Shown: in pieces, positions 54,092 through 63,916 of the stretch
How positions within the stretch are numbered: position 1 is the first letter of the stretch
How the letters are laid out: every line of letters starts with the position of its first letter
From: G963422595 sp963422595
GTDB lineage: Bacteria > Pseudomonadota > Gammaproteobacteria > UBA4575
Reading direction: 5' to 3'
Length of the DNA stretch: 64,000 bases
Assembly (NCBI GenBank): GCA_963422595.1
Contig: OY730298.1
Span: 1,240,001-1,304,000 of the forward strand
Program-made: the position numbers and the translations under genes
The notes under the pieces: model-generated
What the model was told of the DNA's origin: nothing
Seen by the model: only the letters and a program-made list of their open reading frames with translations
Database searches by the model: none

Positions 54092-55090
54092 ATGATATAT
54101 CCCTGGCAAGCAGAAGCGTGGCAGCAATTTTTGCAGTACCTGATTACCGATCGTTTACCGCATGCGATACTTTTAACCGGGCCTTCCGCAATCGGTAAAA
54201 TCGAGTTTTGTCTGGCCTATATGCAAAGAATGAATTGCATGTGTCCAACGCAGGATGATTACGCGTGTGGCGTTTGTGTCAACTGCCGATTATTTAAGGC
54301 AGGGACTCATCCGGACGTCCGCATGTTAAATATTGACAAAGATCAGGATCAACCTACAGCGGAACAAATCAAGGTAGACGACATACGGGACGTCAACCAA
54401 TTTGTGTCGCTGAGTCGGCAACAAGCAAGATACAAACTTGTTTGCATGAACCATGCCCACCTCATGAATACCAATGCGGCCAATGCCCTATTAAAAACTT
54501 TGGAAGAACCGCCTGCCGACTCAATATTATTTTTGGTTAGCCATCGTGCTGAAAATTTATTGGCGACGATTAAGAGTCGTTGTCAGATTTGGAAATTTTG
54601 CTTACCCAATAAGGAACAAGCACTACAATGGTTACAGCAGCAGGAAAATAACAGCACCTGGGACACTATATTATCGGTTTCTGGGTATCGGCCTTTACTT
54701 GCCCTGGATCTACACCAAACGGGGTTAGGGGAAGCCCGTGCGAGATTTTATGATCACCTGAGCCAGCTTATGCGAGGCACAGGAAAAGTCACAACCATCT
54801 CAACCAGTTTACAGAATGAGACATTGGAGCAACTGGTTGCCTGGCAACAAGGATGGTGTGCTGACCTAATTCGCTGCCATTACGCAAAACAGCCGGTAAC
54901 GCTCGAAAATCCTGATATTCATCGCAGCTTGCATAGTCTGGTGGGTCGCGTAGACTTAGGTTTGTTATTTGATTTTCTGCATAAACTCGCTGAACTACAT
55001 CGACTTTCTAATGCTCCCCTGAACAGGCGTTTATTTATAGAAGACATGCTAATTCGATGTCGGGACACGCTAAAACAACCATGCCATTAG
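54092..55090 (+). CDS. holB: DNA polymerase III subunit delta'
   Basis: The clamp-loader stator subunit. The 332 residues have a degenerate P-loop (GPSAIGKIEF), as expected since delta' does not hydrolyse ATP, zinc cysteines Cys51, Cys59, Cys62 and Cys65 (ACGVCVNC), ALLKTLEEPP, and SRC in TIKSRCQIW. The end of the protein is the helical collar domain. It is the last gene of the fab-tmk string; the pilZ and tatD genes that often follow are absent. Confidence 0.95.
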   Translation: MIYPWQAEAWQQFLQYLITDRLPHAILLTGPSAIGKIEFCLAYMQRMNCMCPTQDDYACGVCVNCRLFKAGTHPDVRMLNIDKDQDQPTAEQIKVDDIRDVNQFVSLSRQQARYKLVCMNHAHLMNTNAANALLKTLEEPPADSILFLVSHRAENLLATIKSRCQIWKFCLPNKEQALQWLQQQENNSTWDTILSVSGYRPLLALDLHQTGLGEARARFYDHLSQLMRGTGKVTTISTSLQNETLEQLVAWQQGWCADLIRCHYAKQPVTLENPDIHRSLHSLVGRVDLGLLFDFLHKLAELHRLSNAPLNRRLFIEDMLIRCRDTLKQPCH

Positions 55091-55343
55091 ATTTATAGTC
55101 ATCACCCAAAGCCTTATTATATGCAACGTGTATTTCTTAAATTATCAATAACGGTGGATTGCTTATCCTGATTACTAAAACCTGCACATTTAGTGACGAG
55201 CGAAACTGATCAGTGAGAGGGATCACAGTTAATCCGGTAACAAAATGTAAATCCTGTTCGTGGATATACTGCCAGTGGACAGAGCTACCCAATCCGGGGT
55301 TGTTGTCTGAAAATATTATGTAGATCTCTTATTCCAATAACAA

Positions 55344-58181
55344 ATGGACAAACACAAACCTTTAAGGCTGAATAGCGAAAGCATTGCTTATATAGAGGCC
55401 CTTTACCAGGATTACCTGGCCAATCCACAATCGTTATCAGGGTATTGGCGTAAAGTTTTTAAACAACCTGAATTAGACCAGCTGTTAACCTCTGCGCAAG
55501 TTATCCGTCCCAATGTCGGAACTATGCCACGTGATACCGTGCATGATACCGACATCAGTGCCACCTTTTCGCAAGCGGCTAATCGAAAGCAAGTTAGAGT
55601 ACTCCAGTTAATCAGTGCCTATCGATATCTGGGTCACCGGCAAGCCGATATCGACCCCTTAAGCACGACCATACGTACCGATATTCCTGAACTTAGTCCG
55701 GAATTTCATGGGTTAAGCTATGCAGACATGGACACCATTTTTGAAGCCGGTTCCGGGGTAATCAAAAAAGCGCCTTTAAGAGAGATTCTTAATATGCTCT
55801 CGATAGTTTATTGCGGAACCATAGGTTCGGAGTTTAAGCACATTGTTTCCTCAGAACAAAAAGGGTGGATTCAAAAGCGGCTTGAACAATTTTATCTCTC
55901 TCCGGGGTTATCTGATAAGCGCAAAAGGAGAATCCTGGAAATTCTGATAGCGGCAAAATCGTTAGAAGTTTACTTACACAACAAATATGTAGGACAAAAA
56001 CGCTTTTCGTTAGAAGGTGGTTTGACTTTAATCCCGATAATCGACGAAATTATCAAACAATGTGGCTATCATCACGTCAACGAAGTCATCATGGGTATGG
56101 CGCATCGAGGTCGGTTAAACGTCCTGGTGAATATTTTGGGGAAAAGTCCGGAGAGACTATTTCAGGAATTTGAAGATTCAATAAGTCTGGGCAATGGTTC
56201 GGGGGACGTGAAGTACCATAAGGGTTTTTCAGCCGACCTTAAAACCGACTACCATCCCGTGCATACCGTACTGGCCTTTAATCCATCGCATTTAGAAGCG
56301 ATTAATCCGGTGGTGGAAGGATCGGTACGTGCCCGACAAGAGCGCCGCAACGACAGCAAGCGAGAAGAAGTCATTCCAGTACTTATACATGGCGATGCCG
56401 CGTTCGCGGGTCAGGGCGTAGTAATGGAAACGTTAAATTTGTCGAAAACCAGAGGCTATGCAACGGGCGGCACGATACATATAATCGTGAACAACCAAAT
56501 TGGCTTTACCACTAGCAACCCTCTGGATTCACGTTCTACGCTATATTGCACCGACGTTGCCAAAATGGTGCAAGCGCCCATTTTTCACGTCAACGGAGAC
56601 GACCCTGAAGCCGCTGTTTTCGTGGCGCAACTGGCAGTAGATTTTCGCATGAAATTTAATTGTGACGTTGTTATTGATATGGTCTGTTACCGACAGCACG
56701 GACATAATGAGGCCGATGAACCTTCTGTTACGCAGCCGATAATGTATCAAAGTATCCGTAACAAGGCAGGGGTGCATGAAGTGTATGCGAATCGATTAAC
56801 TTGTAACAAAATTGTTACCCCTTCCAGAGTTAAAGCACTGGAAACGAAATATCTGCATAGACTACAAAGGGGGGAAAGAGTCTGCGGCCTCATCGCCAGC
56901 GAAATTGACAAGAAATATTTTGTGAACTACAAGCCCTACATAAGGACAAACTGGCGAGAAACAGTGGATACCGGCATCAGTGCCGAACGCGTTGAAGATC
57001 TTACGCGAAAATTTACCACCCTCCCGGAACGCTTTAACTTGCATCGGATCACACAAAAACTTATTGAGTCACGCAAAAAAATGGGCAATGGCAAGCTTGT
57101 CGCGGACTGGGGTTTTGCGGAGACACTTGCCTATGCGTCATTGCTAGAGGATGGCTACGCAGTTCGTCTGTCTGGGCAAGACAGTATGCGAGGCACTTTT
57201 TTTCATCGGCACGCCGCGTTTTATGATCAAGTAACCGGGGAAGTCTATATACCTTTACAACACATTACAGAAGGCCAGCCACAATTTCTACCGATTAACT
57301 CTTTGCTTTCCGAAGAAGCGGTGTTGGGCTATGAAGTAGGGTATAGCACCGCGGAGCCGCGGGCACTGGTCATTTGGGAAGCTCAGTTCGGAGATTTCGC
57401 CAATAATGCCCAGGTATACGTGGATCAATTCTTAAGTTCTTCGGAAGCGAAATGGCAGCGCTATTGTGGTTTAGTAATGTTATTGCCACATGGATACGAC
57501 GGCCAGGGTCCGGAACATTCATCCGCAAGACTGGAACGTTATCTGCAACAGTGTGCTGAAGAAAATATGCAGGTTTGTATGCCCAGCAGCCCTGCACAAA
57601 TGTTTCACATGTTGCGCAGACAAATATTGCGCCCTTATCGCAAGCCGCTGATTGTGATGACGCCTAAAAATATTTTGCGCGATGCCGATGCCTCCTCGCA
57701 ACTAAGTGAATTTACTAACGGTAAATTTAACTGCGCAATAGACGAAATTGACGACCTGAAAACCACCGAAGTTGAAAAAATAATTCTATGTGCAGGTAAA
57801 ATATACTATGAACTGTTGCGTAAGCGTCGCCAGCATAAAATAGCCAACGTTGCCATTGCCAGAATTGAACAGCTTTACCCGTTCCCATTGGATGAAGTAA
57901 AGGCAATAATCAATAAATATACCAACGCGCGTGAAATAATATGGACTCAGGAAGAACCGCGCAATCAGGGCGCCTGGTTTTACATGCAATCCAGCCGCCA
58001 CCTAAAGACGTGCTTACGGAGTCATCATCACCTACGTTATGCTGGTAGAACTTACTCGGCATCGCCCGCGGCCGGTTCATTACGTCTTCACCGTGAGCAG
58101 CAACAAGTGTTAATAGAAGACGCTTTGGATTTACACCAACAAATTTCACAATCCCCTTTAAGAGCCGTTAAAGACCGTTAA
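55344..58181 (+). CDS. sucA: 2-oxoglutarate dehydrogenase E1 component
   Basis: A thiamin diphosphate enzyme that decarboxylates 2-oxoglutarate and passes succinyl to the E2 lipoyl group. The 945 residues include NEVIMGMAHRGRLNVLVNIL, HGDAAFAGQGVVMETLNLS (the cofactor site), IVNNQIGFTTS and GQGPEHSSARLERYL. The length fits SucA. It begins a sucA-sucB-lpdA operon (gaps 26 and 14 bp). The 253-bp leader has no sigma-54 motif. The sdh and sucCD genes are not adjacent. Confidence 0.97.
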   Translation: MDKHKPLRLNSESIAYIEALYQDYLANPQSLSGYWRKVFKQPELDQLLTSAQVIRPNVGTMPRDTVHDTDISATFSQAANRKQVRVLQLISAYRYLGHRQADIDPLSTTIRTDIPELSPEFHGLSYADMDTIFEAGSGVIKKAPLREILNMLSIVYCGTIGSEFKHIVSSEQKGWIQKRLEQFYLSPGLSDKRKRRILEILIAAKSLEVYLHNKYVGQKRFSLEGGLTLIPIIDEIIKQCGYHHVNEVIMGMAHRGRLNVLVNILGKSPERLFQEFEDSISLGNGSGDVKYHKGFSADLKTDYHPVHTVLAFNPSHLEAINPVVEGSVRARQERRNDSKREEVIPVLIHGDAAFAGQGVVMETLNLSKTRGYATGGTIHIIVNNQIGFTTSNPLDSRSTLYCTDVAKMVQAPIFHVNGDDPEAAVFVAQLAVDFRMKFNCDVVIDMVCYRQHGHNEADEPSVTQPIMYQSIRNKAGVHEVYANRLTCNKIVTPSRVKALETKYLHRLQRGERVCGLIASEIDKKYFVNYKPYIRTNWRETVDTGISAERVEDLTRKFTTLPERFNLHRITQKLIESRKKMGNGKLVADWGFAETLAYASLLEDGYAVRLSGQDSMRGTFFHRHAAFYDQVTGEVYIPLQHITEGQPQFLPINSLLSEEAVLGYEVGYSTAEPRALVIWEAQFGDFANNAQVYVDQFLSSSEAKWQRYCGLVMLLPHGYDGQGPEHSSARLERYLQQCAEENMQVCMPSSPAQMFHMLRRQILRPYRKPLIVMTPKNILRDADASSQLSEFTNGKFNCAIDEIDDLKTTEVEKIILCAGKIYYELLRKRRQHKIANVAIARIEQLYPFPLDEVKAIINKYTNAREIIWTQEEPRNQGAWFYMQSSRHLKTCLRSHHHLRYAGRTYSASPAAGSLRLHREQQQVLIEDALDLHQQISQSPLRAVKDR

Positions 58182-58207
58182 AGAATCATGCTTGATGAGG
58201 AAATATC

Positions 58208-59434
58208 ATGAAAGTAGACGTAACTGTTCCGGAACTGGCTGAATCCATCACTGAAGCCGTTATAGGAGAGTGGTTAAAAGAACCTGGAGAGATCGTTGAT
58301 GCAGGCGAACAACTAGTAGATATCGAAACCGACAAAGTAATTTTAGAAATCACTGCCCCTGCAAGCGGTGAGCTTATCTCCATAAACAAGCGTAAAAATG
58401 AACAAGTTCAAAGCAATGAAATAATTGCAGTCATTAACGCGGTAAAACAAGTCGCGCCAGCCTCTGCAAAAAAATTGCACCAGGCACCGGTGGATGAATT
58501 TTCGGGCACCGAAAAAATTACGCTACTCAAGCCTGCCACAGAACCGGCGGTGCCAAAAACCAGCCCTGCGGTGAGAAAGCTGGCAGCTGAAAATAATGTC
58601 AACATCGAAAATCTGCGCGGCACTGGCAAGGATGGGCGTATCATCAAGCAAGACATCAAGGCTTACATAGAAGCCTCCGCCAGCGACGTCGCCACAGAAA
58701 TACCGCCAACTCCGCAATTCGAGACTAGAGGCATTCGCGAGGACAAGCGCGTGCCGATGACGGGTTTGCGCAAAAGTATTGCAAAGCGTTTGGTCAGTTC
58801 ACAACAGGAAAGTGCCATGTTGACGACCTTCAACGAAGTCAACGTGCAAAACGTTGTGGACCTGCGTCAAAGGTACCAGGAAAGCTTTATGGCGGCCCAT
58901 GCTGTTAAGCTGGGTTTCATGTCTTTCTGTGTTAAAGCAACGCTCGCAGCCCTGCAGGAATTTCCTGTCCTGAATGCCTCCGTAGAAGGCGACAATATCG
59001 TTTATCACGACTATTTTGATATTGGCATCGCAGTCAGCACGCCGCGCGGCCTTATCGTTCCCATTATTCGAGACGCGGACAGCCTGTCGTTTGCAGATAT
59101 TGAAAAATCTATCGGCGATTTCGCATTACGCGCGCGTGAAAATAAAATTACCATAGAAGACCTCACTGGTGGCACGTTCACTATTACCAATGGCGGCGTG
59201 TTCGGTTCCATGCTGTCTACACCCATCGTCAACCCGCCGCAAAGTGCTATTCTGGGCATGCACTCCATACAAGATCGGCCCATCGCTAAAAGTGGCCAGG
59301 TAATCATTGCGCCCATGATGTATCTCGCCCTAAGCTATGACCATCGCATAATTGATGGTAAAGAAGCAGTGCAATTTTTAGTGCACGTTAAAAATATTAT
59401 CGAAGACCCCACTCAGCTGTTACTGCAAGTCTGA
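58208..59434 (+). CDS. sucB: 2-oxoglutarate dehydrogenase E2 (dihydrolipoyl succinyltransferase)
   Basis: The 408 residues consist of a lipoyl domain (1-75, Lys43 in ETDKVILE), a peripheral-subunit-binding domain (about 108-145: SPAVRKLAAENNVNIENLRG) and the catalytic core with His379 and Asp383 (SYDHRIIDG). TFNEVNVQNVVDLRQRY is typical of SucB rather than AceF. It forms the multimeric core of the complex with SucA and the Lpd downstream. Confidence 0.97.
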   Translation: MKVDVTVPELAESITEAVIGEWLKEPGEIVDAGEQLVDIETDKVILEITAPASGELISINKRKNEQVQSNEIIAVINAVKQVAPASAKKLHQAPVDEFSGTEKITLLKPATEPAVPKTSPAVRKLAAENNVNIENLRGTGKDGRIIKQDIKAYIEASASDVATEIPPTPQFETRGIREDKRVPMTGLRKSIAKRLVSSQQESAMLTTFNEVNVQNVVDLRQRYQESFMAAHAVKLGFMSFCVKATLAALQEFPVLNASVEGDNIVYHDYFDIGIAVSTPRGLIVPIIRDADSLSFADIEKSIGDFALRARENKITIEDLTGGTFTITNGGVFGSMLSTPIVNPPQSAILGMHSIQDRPIAKSGQVIIAPMMYLALSYDHRIIDGKEAVQFLVHVKNIIEDPTQLLLQV

Positions 59435-59448
59435 GCGAGATTCAACTG

Positions 59449-60861
59449 ATGCAACAATATCAAGTCATCGTAATTGGCACAGGGCCGGCAGGCTATGTAT
59501 GCGCGATTCGCTGTGCGCAACTGGGGATGAAAGTAGCATGCGTGGAAAAATATATCACTGCGAACGGTAAACCAGCCGTGGGAGGTACCTGTCTGAACGT
59601 CGGCTGTATTCCCTCCAAGGCACTACTGGACTCCAGCCATCACCTCCAATTTCTACGCGAGCATGCCAAAGAACACGGCTTAAACGTGTCCAATATCACA
59701 GTTGATATTCCGGCTATGCAAAAGCGCAAAGACAAAGTCGTACAAACGTTGACAAGCGGCGTAGCAAGCCTGTTGAAAAAAAATAAGATCACCGTATTCA
59801 GTGGCACTGCAAGCTTCATTTCTGCGCGGCAAATTCACGTTAAAAATCCTACGGTGGATGGCGTAACCGAAAAACTGCAAGGCAAGCATATAATCATTGC
59901 AAGTGGTTCTAAACCAATCCAGATACAGGGCGTGCAGATAGACAACCAACTGGTATCAGACTCCACCGGTGCGTTAAATTTTCGAACAGCACCTAAACGT
60001 TTAGGCATCATTGGTGCTGGTGTAATCGGTCTCGAAATGGGCAGTGTATGGAATCGTTTAGGTTCAAAAGTAATCATTCTGGAAGCCATGCAAACGTTTT
60101 TAAACTTGGCAGATGAAACGATTGCCAAAGAAGGATTTAAGGCACTTAGCAAGCAGGGCCTGGACGTTCGCCTGGGACGTTCGGTTAACGCCATCGGCGT
60201 AAGCGACGGAAAAGTACTGGTTAAGTACTCAGGAAATGAATCGTTAGCAGTCGATAAGCTCATCGTCGCCGTAGGCAGGAAAGCGAATACTGAGGGGCTC
60301 AAGCTCGAATCCATAAACGTCAAAACCGATGCAAGAGGGTTTATCGAAGTCGATTCAGGTTGGCAAACCTCCGTTAAAAACGTATATGCCATAGGCGACG
60401 TTATCGGTGGTGCCATGTTAGCGCATAAAGGTTCCGAAGAAGGCATGGCGCTGGCGGAGCGATTGGCTGGCCAGGCCGGGCAGGTAAATTACCATGCCGT
60501 ACCCTGGGTAATCTACACTTGGCCAGAAATTGCCTGGGTTGGCAAAACCGAAAAACAGTGTAAAGACGCCAACGTCGCTTACCGCACCGGTGTTTTTCCA
60601 TTTATGGCATTGGGGCGCGCGCGCGCGATGGGCGATACGCAAGGGCTGATTAAAATTATCGGAGATAAAAATACCGACCGAATTTTAGGTGTTCATATAA
60701 TAGGCGCCAACGCATCGGAACTAATCAGTGAAGCCGTGATCGCCATAGAAGCCGAACTTTCGACAGAAGACCTTGCCCGGACGATACATGCGCATCCAAG
60801 TCTTGCGGAAGGCATGCACGAGGCCGCCCTTGCAGTTGCCGAGCGCGCTATTCACGTGTAG
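59449..60861 (+). CDS. lpdA: Dihydrolipoyl dehydrogenase (E3)
   Basis: It reoxidises the E2 lipoyl group with NAD. The 470 residues have the FAD loop GTGPAG (10-15), the redox disulfide Cys48/Cys53 in GGTCLNVGCIPSK, an NAD-binding GAGVIGLEMG, and the His-Glu pair in HAHPSLAEGMHE. There is no lipoyl domain, in contrast to the enzyme at 27739. It is the third gene of the suc operon; a 37-bp direct repeat lies just downstream. Confidence 0.97.
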   Translation: MQQYQVIVIGTGPAGYVCAIRCAQLGMKVACVEKYITANGKPAVGGTCLNVGCIPSKALLDSSHHLQFLREHAKEHGLNVSNITVDIPAMQKRKDKVVQTLTSGVASLLKKNKITVFSGTASFISARQIHVKNPTVDGVTEKLQGKHIIIASGSKPIQIQGVQIDNQLVSDSTGALNFRTAPKRLGIIGAGVIGLEMGSVWNRLGSKVIILEAMQTFLNLADETIAKEGFKALSKQGLDVRLGRSVNAIGVSDGKVLVKYSGNESLAVDKLIVAVGRKANTEGLKLESINVKTDARGFIEVDSGWQTSVKNVYAIGDVIGGAMLAHKGSEEGMALAERLAGQAGQVNYHAVPWVIYTWPEIAWVGKTEKQCKDANVAYRTGVFPFMALGRARAMGDTQGLIKIIGDKNTDRILGVHIIGANASELISEAVIAIEAELSTEDLARTIHAHPSLAEGMHEAALAVAERAIHV

Positions 60862-60877
60862 CGTTTAAGATGTATCA

Positions 60878-60978
60878 GTCTTGCGTTACCAATATTCGTT
60901 GTGTGGCATTGACCCTACAAATGCAATTGTTTTTCCAGGTTGTCTTGCGTTACCAATATTCGTTGTGTGGCATTGACC
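60878..60978 (+). repeat. Two perfect 37-bp direct repeats with a 27-bp spacer
   Basis: The unit begins GTCTTGCGTTACCAATATTC and ends TGGCATTGACC. Copies are at 60878-60914 and 60942-60978, identical over all 37 bases. The geometry resembles a single CRISPR repeat-spacer-repeat, but there are no cas genes, no further copies and no palindromic arms. It may be a local duplication or a regulator-binding pair before the DoxX gene. Confidence 0.9.
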
Positions 60979-61049
60979 AATAATCTATTGCTTATAGATC
61001 GAAAAATTGTTATGTAGTGAGGCGAGCAAAGATACTATGATAGTGAATC

Positions 61050-61463
61050 ATGAATAATATTTTTCGGAATGAAAACACAGGTAAACTAATCTTGCGTTTG
61101 GTGGTAGGGATACTCATACTGTTTCACGGCGTGGCAAAAATAAGCCATCCAGGGTCGTTAGGATTTGTCAAAGACCAGTTGCTGGATTTCGGATTACCCA
61201 CGTTTATCGCGTATGGAGTTTATATAGGCGAGATTATCGCCCCGATAATGATTATTTTGGGGTTTTATACCCGACTCGGCGCCTCAATTATTGTCATCAA
61301 CATGCTCTTTGCCATTATACTCTTCCACCTTGATGACTTATTTCGTTTGGGCGAACACGGTGGTTGGGCGCTGGAATTACAAGCGTTTTATCTATTTTGT
61401 GGGCTTACGGTATTACTTCTTGGCAGTGGAAGATTTGCCATCAGGCCTGGGCTAAACAACTAA
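61050..61463 (+). CDS. DoxX family membrane protein
   Basis: A 137-residue protein with four membrane segments. LRLVVGILILFHGVAKISHP at the N-terminus and YIGEIIAPIMIILGFYTRLG in the middle match the DoxX/YphA family. The acidic loop LDDLFRLGEHGGWALELQAF separates the last two helices. Members are linked to redox or respiratory processes, but the role is unsettled. It stands alone between the suc operon and the RRM gene. Confidence 0.85.
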   Translation: MNNIFRNENTGKLILRLVVGILILFHGVAKISHPGSLGFVKDQLLDFGLPTFIAYGVYIGEIIAPIMIILGFYTRLGASIIVINMLFAIILFHLDDLFRLGEHGGWALELQAFYLFCGLTVLLLGSGRFAIRPGLNN

Positions 61464-61859
61464 TGCTTCGCCACCCAACGCAAATATATAACGCTGAAAC
61501 ATGTAGACACACCTGCATTTTTAGTGTACTATTTAGATAGTATCAGGCTGTTGATGATTTTTTGCTTGATTTATAGTACAAATACTGAATAATTCCATAG
61601 CATGGTATCCAATTCGCTCAAGGGTCATGTAAGGGTTTTGGTTTAATATCAAAATCCGGTTCGTCTTCATCGTATCTATCTATTATCCAAAGAAATTACC
61701 TAATTCATTTACTCCCTATGCTGTGTATGTAGGCTTGTTGTGGGATTTCTATAAGTAGACCCGTTTGATTGAGACTAAAGACCTCTTATCTATCGATTAA
61801 GCTGCATGCTGATTACTCGATAGTATTTTTTTGTACAGCATGCGATGACAGGAGTAATA
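61464..61859 (+). other. Long leader/intergenic region before the RRM gene
   Basis: 396 bases with no gene on either strand. The last 60 bases contain the stem GCATGCTG/CAGCATGC (61804-61843), listed separately, ending 5 bases before the ribosome-binding site AGGAG. The remainder is AT-rich with no recognised motif. Confidence 0.45.
61804..61843 (+). promoter_or_regulatory. 5' leader hairpin of the RRM gene
   Basis: GCATGCTG (61804-61811) pairs perfectly with CAGCATGC (61836-61843) across a 24-base loop containing a run of seven T. The stem ends just before AGGAG (61849-61853) and the ATG at 61860. It could tune translation, respond to temperature, or be an autoregulatory target of the RNA-binding protein. 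Confidence 0.5.
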
Positions 61860-62120
61860 ATGAATATCTATATTGGTAACTTACCGTACAATATTTCCGA
61901 AGATGAATTGCGTGACCTTTTCGCCTCGCACGGCGAAGTATCGAAGGCAAACATCATTGTTGACAGAGATTCTGGCCGTTCAAAAGGCTTTGGTTTTGTA
62001 GAAATGCCAAGTAAGTCTCAAGCTGAGAGTGCAATTAATGCCTTGAACGAAACCGATGTGAAGGGACGCAACGTCAGAGTTAATGAGGCACGTCCACGAC
62101 CAGACAGAAATCGACGTTAG
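61860..62120 (+). CDS. RRM-type RNA-binding protein
   Basis: An 86-residue protein that is essentially one RNA recognition motif. RNP2 is IYIGNL (3-8) and RNP1 is KGFGFVEM, followed by a basic tail (ARPRPDRNRR). Such single-RRM proteins occur widely in Proteobacteria and cyanobacteria, often as cold-responsive factors; the targets are unknown. ATG 61860 has AGGAG 6 bases upstream; an ATG at 61845 would overlap that site. A perfect hairpin follows 40 bases after the stop. Confidence 0.92.
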   Translation: MNIYIGNLPYNISEDELRDLFASHGEVSKANIIVDRDSGRSKGFGFVEMPSKSQAESAINALNETDVKGRNVRVNEARPRPDRNRR

Positions 62121-62160
62121 TCGTCATCACCGCGTTACGATTCTCTACTTTAGCAACCAA

Positions 62161-62183
62161 GCGTTTATCAAGTAGATAAACGC
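62161..62183 (+). terminator. Perfect 9-bp hairpin after the RRM gene
   Basis: GCGTTTATC-AAGTA-GATAAACGC has perfect arms, and flanking ACC/GGT can pair across a small bulge. No T-run follows, so it may protect the 3' end or act with Rho. Confidence 0.6.
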
Positions 62184-62529
62184 GGTACGCCCATGCCGAT
62201 GTTTTGTATAGGTGAACTATGCATATTTATTTATGGTATTTATGGGCTAACGACAGTTAAAGACATAAGTGTCAGTTTTCGGTAAAGCTATATTGCCAAA
62301 GTTTGGCTAAGTCCACCTGAAGATCTGGGATAGTAGCTTGGTCCCGTATGCGGCGACAAGCTATCAGGGAAAGCGCGATTATGCGAACTCGTTGATCAGC
62401 TCCATGGCTCGTTCCAGATCACTGGCTCGGTTCCGGCATGGCTCAAGTGAATCAATCCAGGGTGCAGGGAAAATTCTTGTACCCGATTTTCGCGCATAAG
62501 TTAGAGTAGCATGATTTTAATCAAGCGTT
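62184..62529. other. Intergenic region upstream of bioA with possible coding remnant
   Basis: 346 bases without an intact gene. On the minus strand, from about 62471 to 62382, a frame reads PAPWIDSLEPCRNRASDLE and then RAMELINEFA before a stop. It has a protein-like composition and could be the C-terminal scrap of a lost gene or transposase. No start or family is recognisable. Confidence 0.3.
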
Positions 62530-63885
62530 ATGCGTATGAATTCATCTGAATTAAGGCAAAAAGACAGGGCTTTTATTTGGCATCCCTGTACTCAAATGAA
62601 GGATCATGAATTTTTGCCCATACTACCTATCAAAAGGGCGAAAGGAGTATGGCTTGAAGATTTTGACGGCAATCGATACCTGGATGCGATCAGCTCATGG
62701 TGGGTGAACATATTTGGTCATAGTAACGAAAGAATTAACTCAGCTATAAAACAGCAACTCGACCAAATTGAGCATGTACTGCTTGCTGGATGCTCCCATG
62801 AAGCCGTAATTGATCTATCCGCGCAGCTCGTGCAGATTACGCCGGCTACGTTATCCAAATGCTTTTACGCCGATAATGGCTCCTCGGCCATTGAAGTCGC
62901 CTTAAAAATGAGCTTTCACTATTGGAGAAACATCGGACAACCGCAAAAGACTAAATTTATTAACCTTAGTAACTCCTACCATGGCGAAACCATAGGCGCG
63001 CTATCGCTTGGCGACGTTGATCTATACAAACAAGCATACAAACCGTTACTACTTGACGTCATCACAGTGCCAAGTCCTGATGGCTTTAATCGTGCAGCGG
63101 GCGAGTCGCAGGCCGCTTATGCTGCGCGCATGTTCGCACATATGGAGCGTACTTTACAGCGGCATGCCAACGAAGTATGCGCTGTAGTGGTAGAGCCCCT
63201 GGTCCAGTGTGCGGGAAATATGCGTATGTATGCCGCAAATTATCTAGCGTTACTACGCGCGGCATGCGATACCTGCGGAGTGCACCTCATCGCGGATGAA
63301 ATCGCTGTCGGTTTTGGGCGCACCGGCACCATGTTTGCTTGTGAACAGGCCAACGTCAGCCCGGATTTTATGTGTCTGTCGAAGGGCCTTACTGGAGGCT
63401 ATCTGCCCCTATCAGTAGTGCTCACCACAGAGCGTGTATACGCGGCTTTTTATGACGATTATGAAAACATGACCGCATTTCTGCATTCACACAGCTATAC
63501 CGGAAACGCCTTGGGTTGTGCCGCCGCGCTCGCCACGTTAGATATTTTTAACACCGACAAAATCATTGATGCGAACAAAGTCTTAATAAAAGAATTTGCC
63601 AAACAATGTGCGAGATTTCAGGATCATCCGAATATTGGCGAAGTCAGGCAGTGCGGCATGATAGTTGCCATAGAACTAGTGCAGGACAAGGCCACGCGAC
63701 GGCCATATCCATGGCAACAACGGCGTGGTCTGGAAGTATACAAATATGGCCTTAAAAATAACGTCCTACTCAGGCCATTGGGCAATGTGATTTACTTCAT
63801 GCCGCCTTATGTAATCACCACCGAAGAAATTCACATGCTGGTTGACATTGCCGAGCGCGGTATCGAAATTGCACTAAAAAAATAA
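62530..63885 (+). CDS. bioA: Adenosylmethionine-8-amino-7-oxononanoate aminotransferase
   Basis: A PLP-dependent enzyme of biotin synthesis that makes 7,8-diaminopelargonate. The 451 residues have the PLP Lys285 (LSKGLTGGYLPLS), Asp256 in IADEIAVGFGRTG, the BioA N-terminal IWHPCTQMKDHEFLPI and SSWWVNIFGH, and YADNGSSAIEVALKMSFHYW. The start is ATG 62530 or ATG 62536. No other biotin gene is beside it in the window. Confidence 0.96.
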   Translation: MRMNSSELRQKDRAFIWHPCTQMKDHEFLPILPIKRAKGVWLEDFDGNRYLDAISSWWVNIFGHSNERINSAIKQQLDQIEHVLLAGCSHEAVIDLSAQLVQITPATLSKCFYADNGSSAIEVALKMSFHYWRNIGQPQKTKFINLSNSYHGETIGALSLGDVDLYKQAYKPLLLDVITVPSPDGFNRAAGESQAAYAARMFAHMERTLQRHANEVCAVVVEPLVQCAGNMRMYAANYLALLRAACDTCGVHLIADEIAVGFGRTGTMFACEQANVSPDFMCLSKGLTGGYLPLSVVLTTERVYAAFYDDYENMTAFLHSHSYTGNALGCAAALATLDIFNTDKIIDANKVLIKEFAKQCARFQDHPNIGEVRQCGMIVAIELVQDKATRRPYPWQQRRGLEVYKYGLKNNVLLRPLGNVIYFMPPYVITTEEIHMLVDIAERGIEIALKK

Positions 63886-63916
63886 CTGGCAATAAAACTA
63901 ACCGTTTGAAAATCGT

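Noticed and set aside
59835..60446. 203-codon open frame on the minus strand inside lpdA
   Set aside because: It is antisense to a fully conserved lpdA, has no ribosome-binding site, and its composition is that of a mirrored coding frame.
60878..60978. Minimal CRISPR array
   Set aside because: Only two repeats, no further spacer units, no cas genes, and the repeat lacks palindromic arms.
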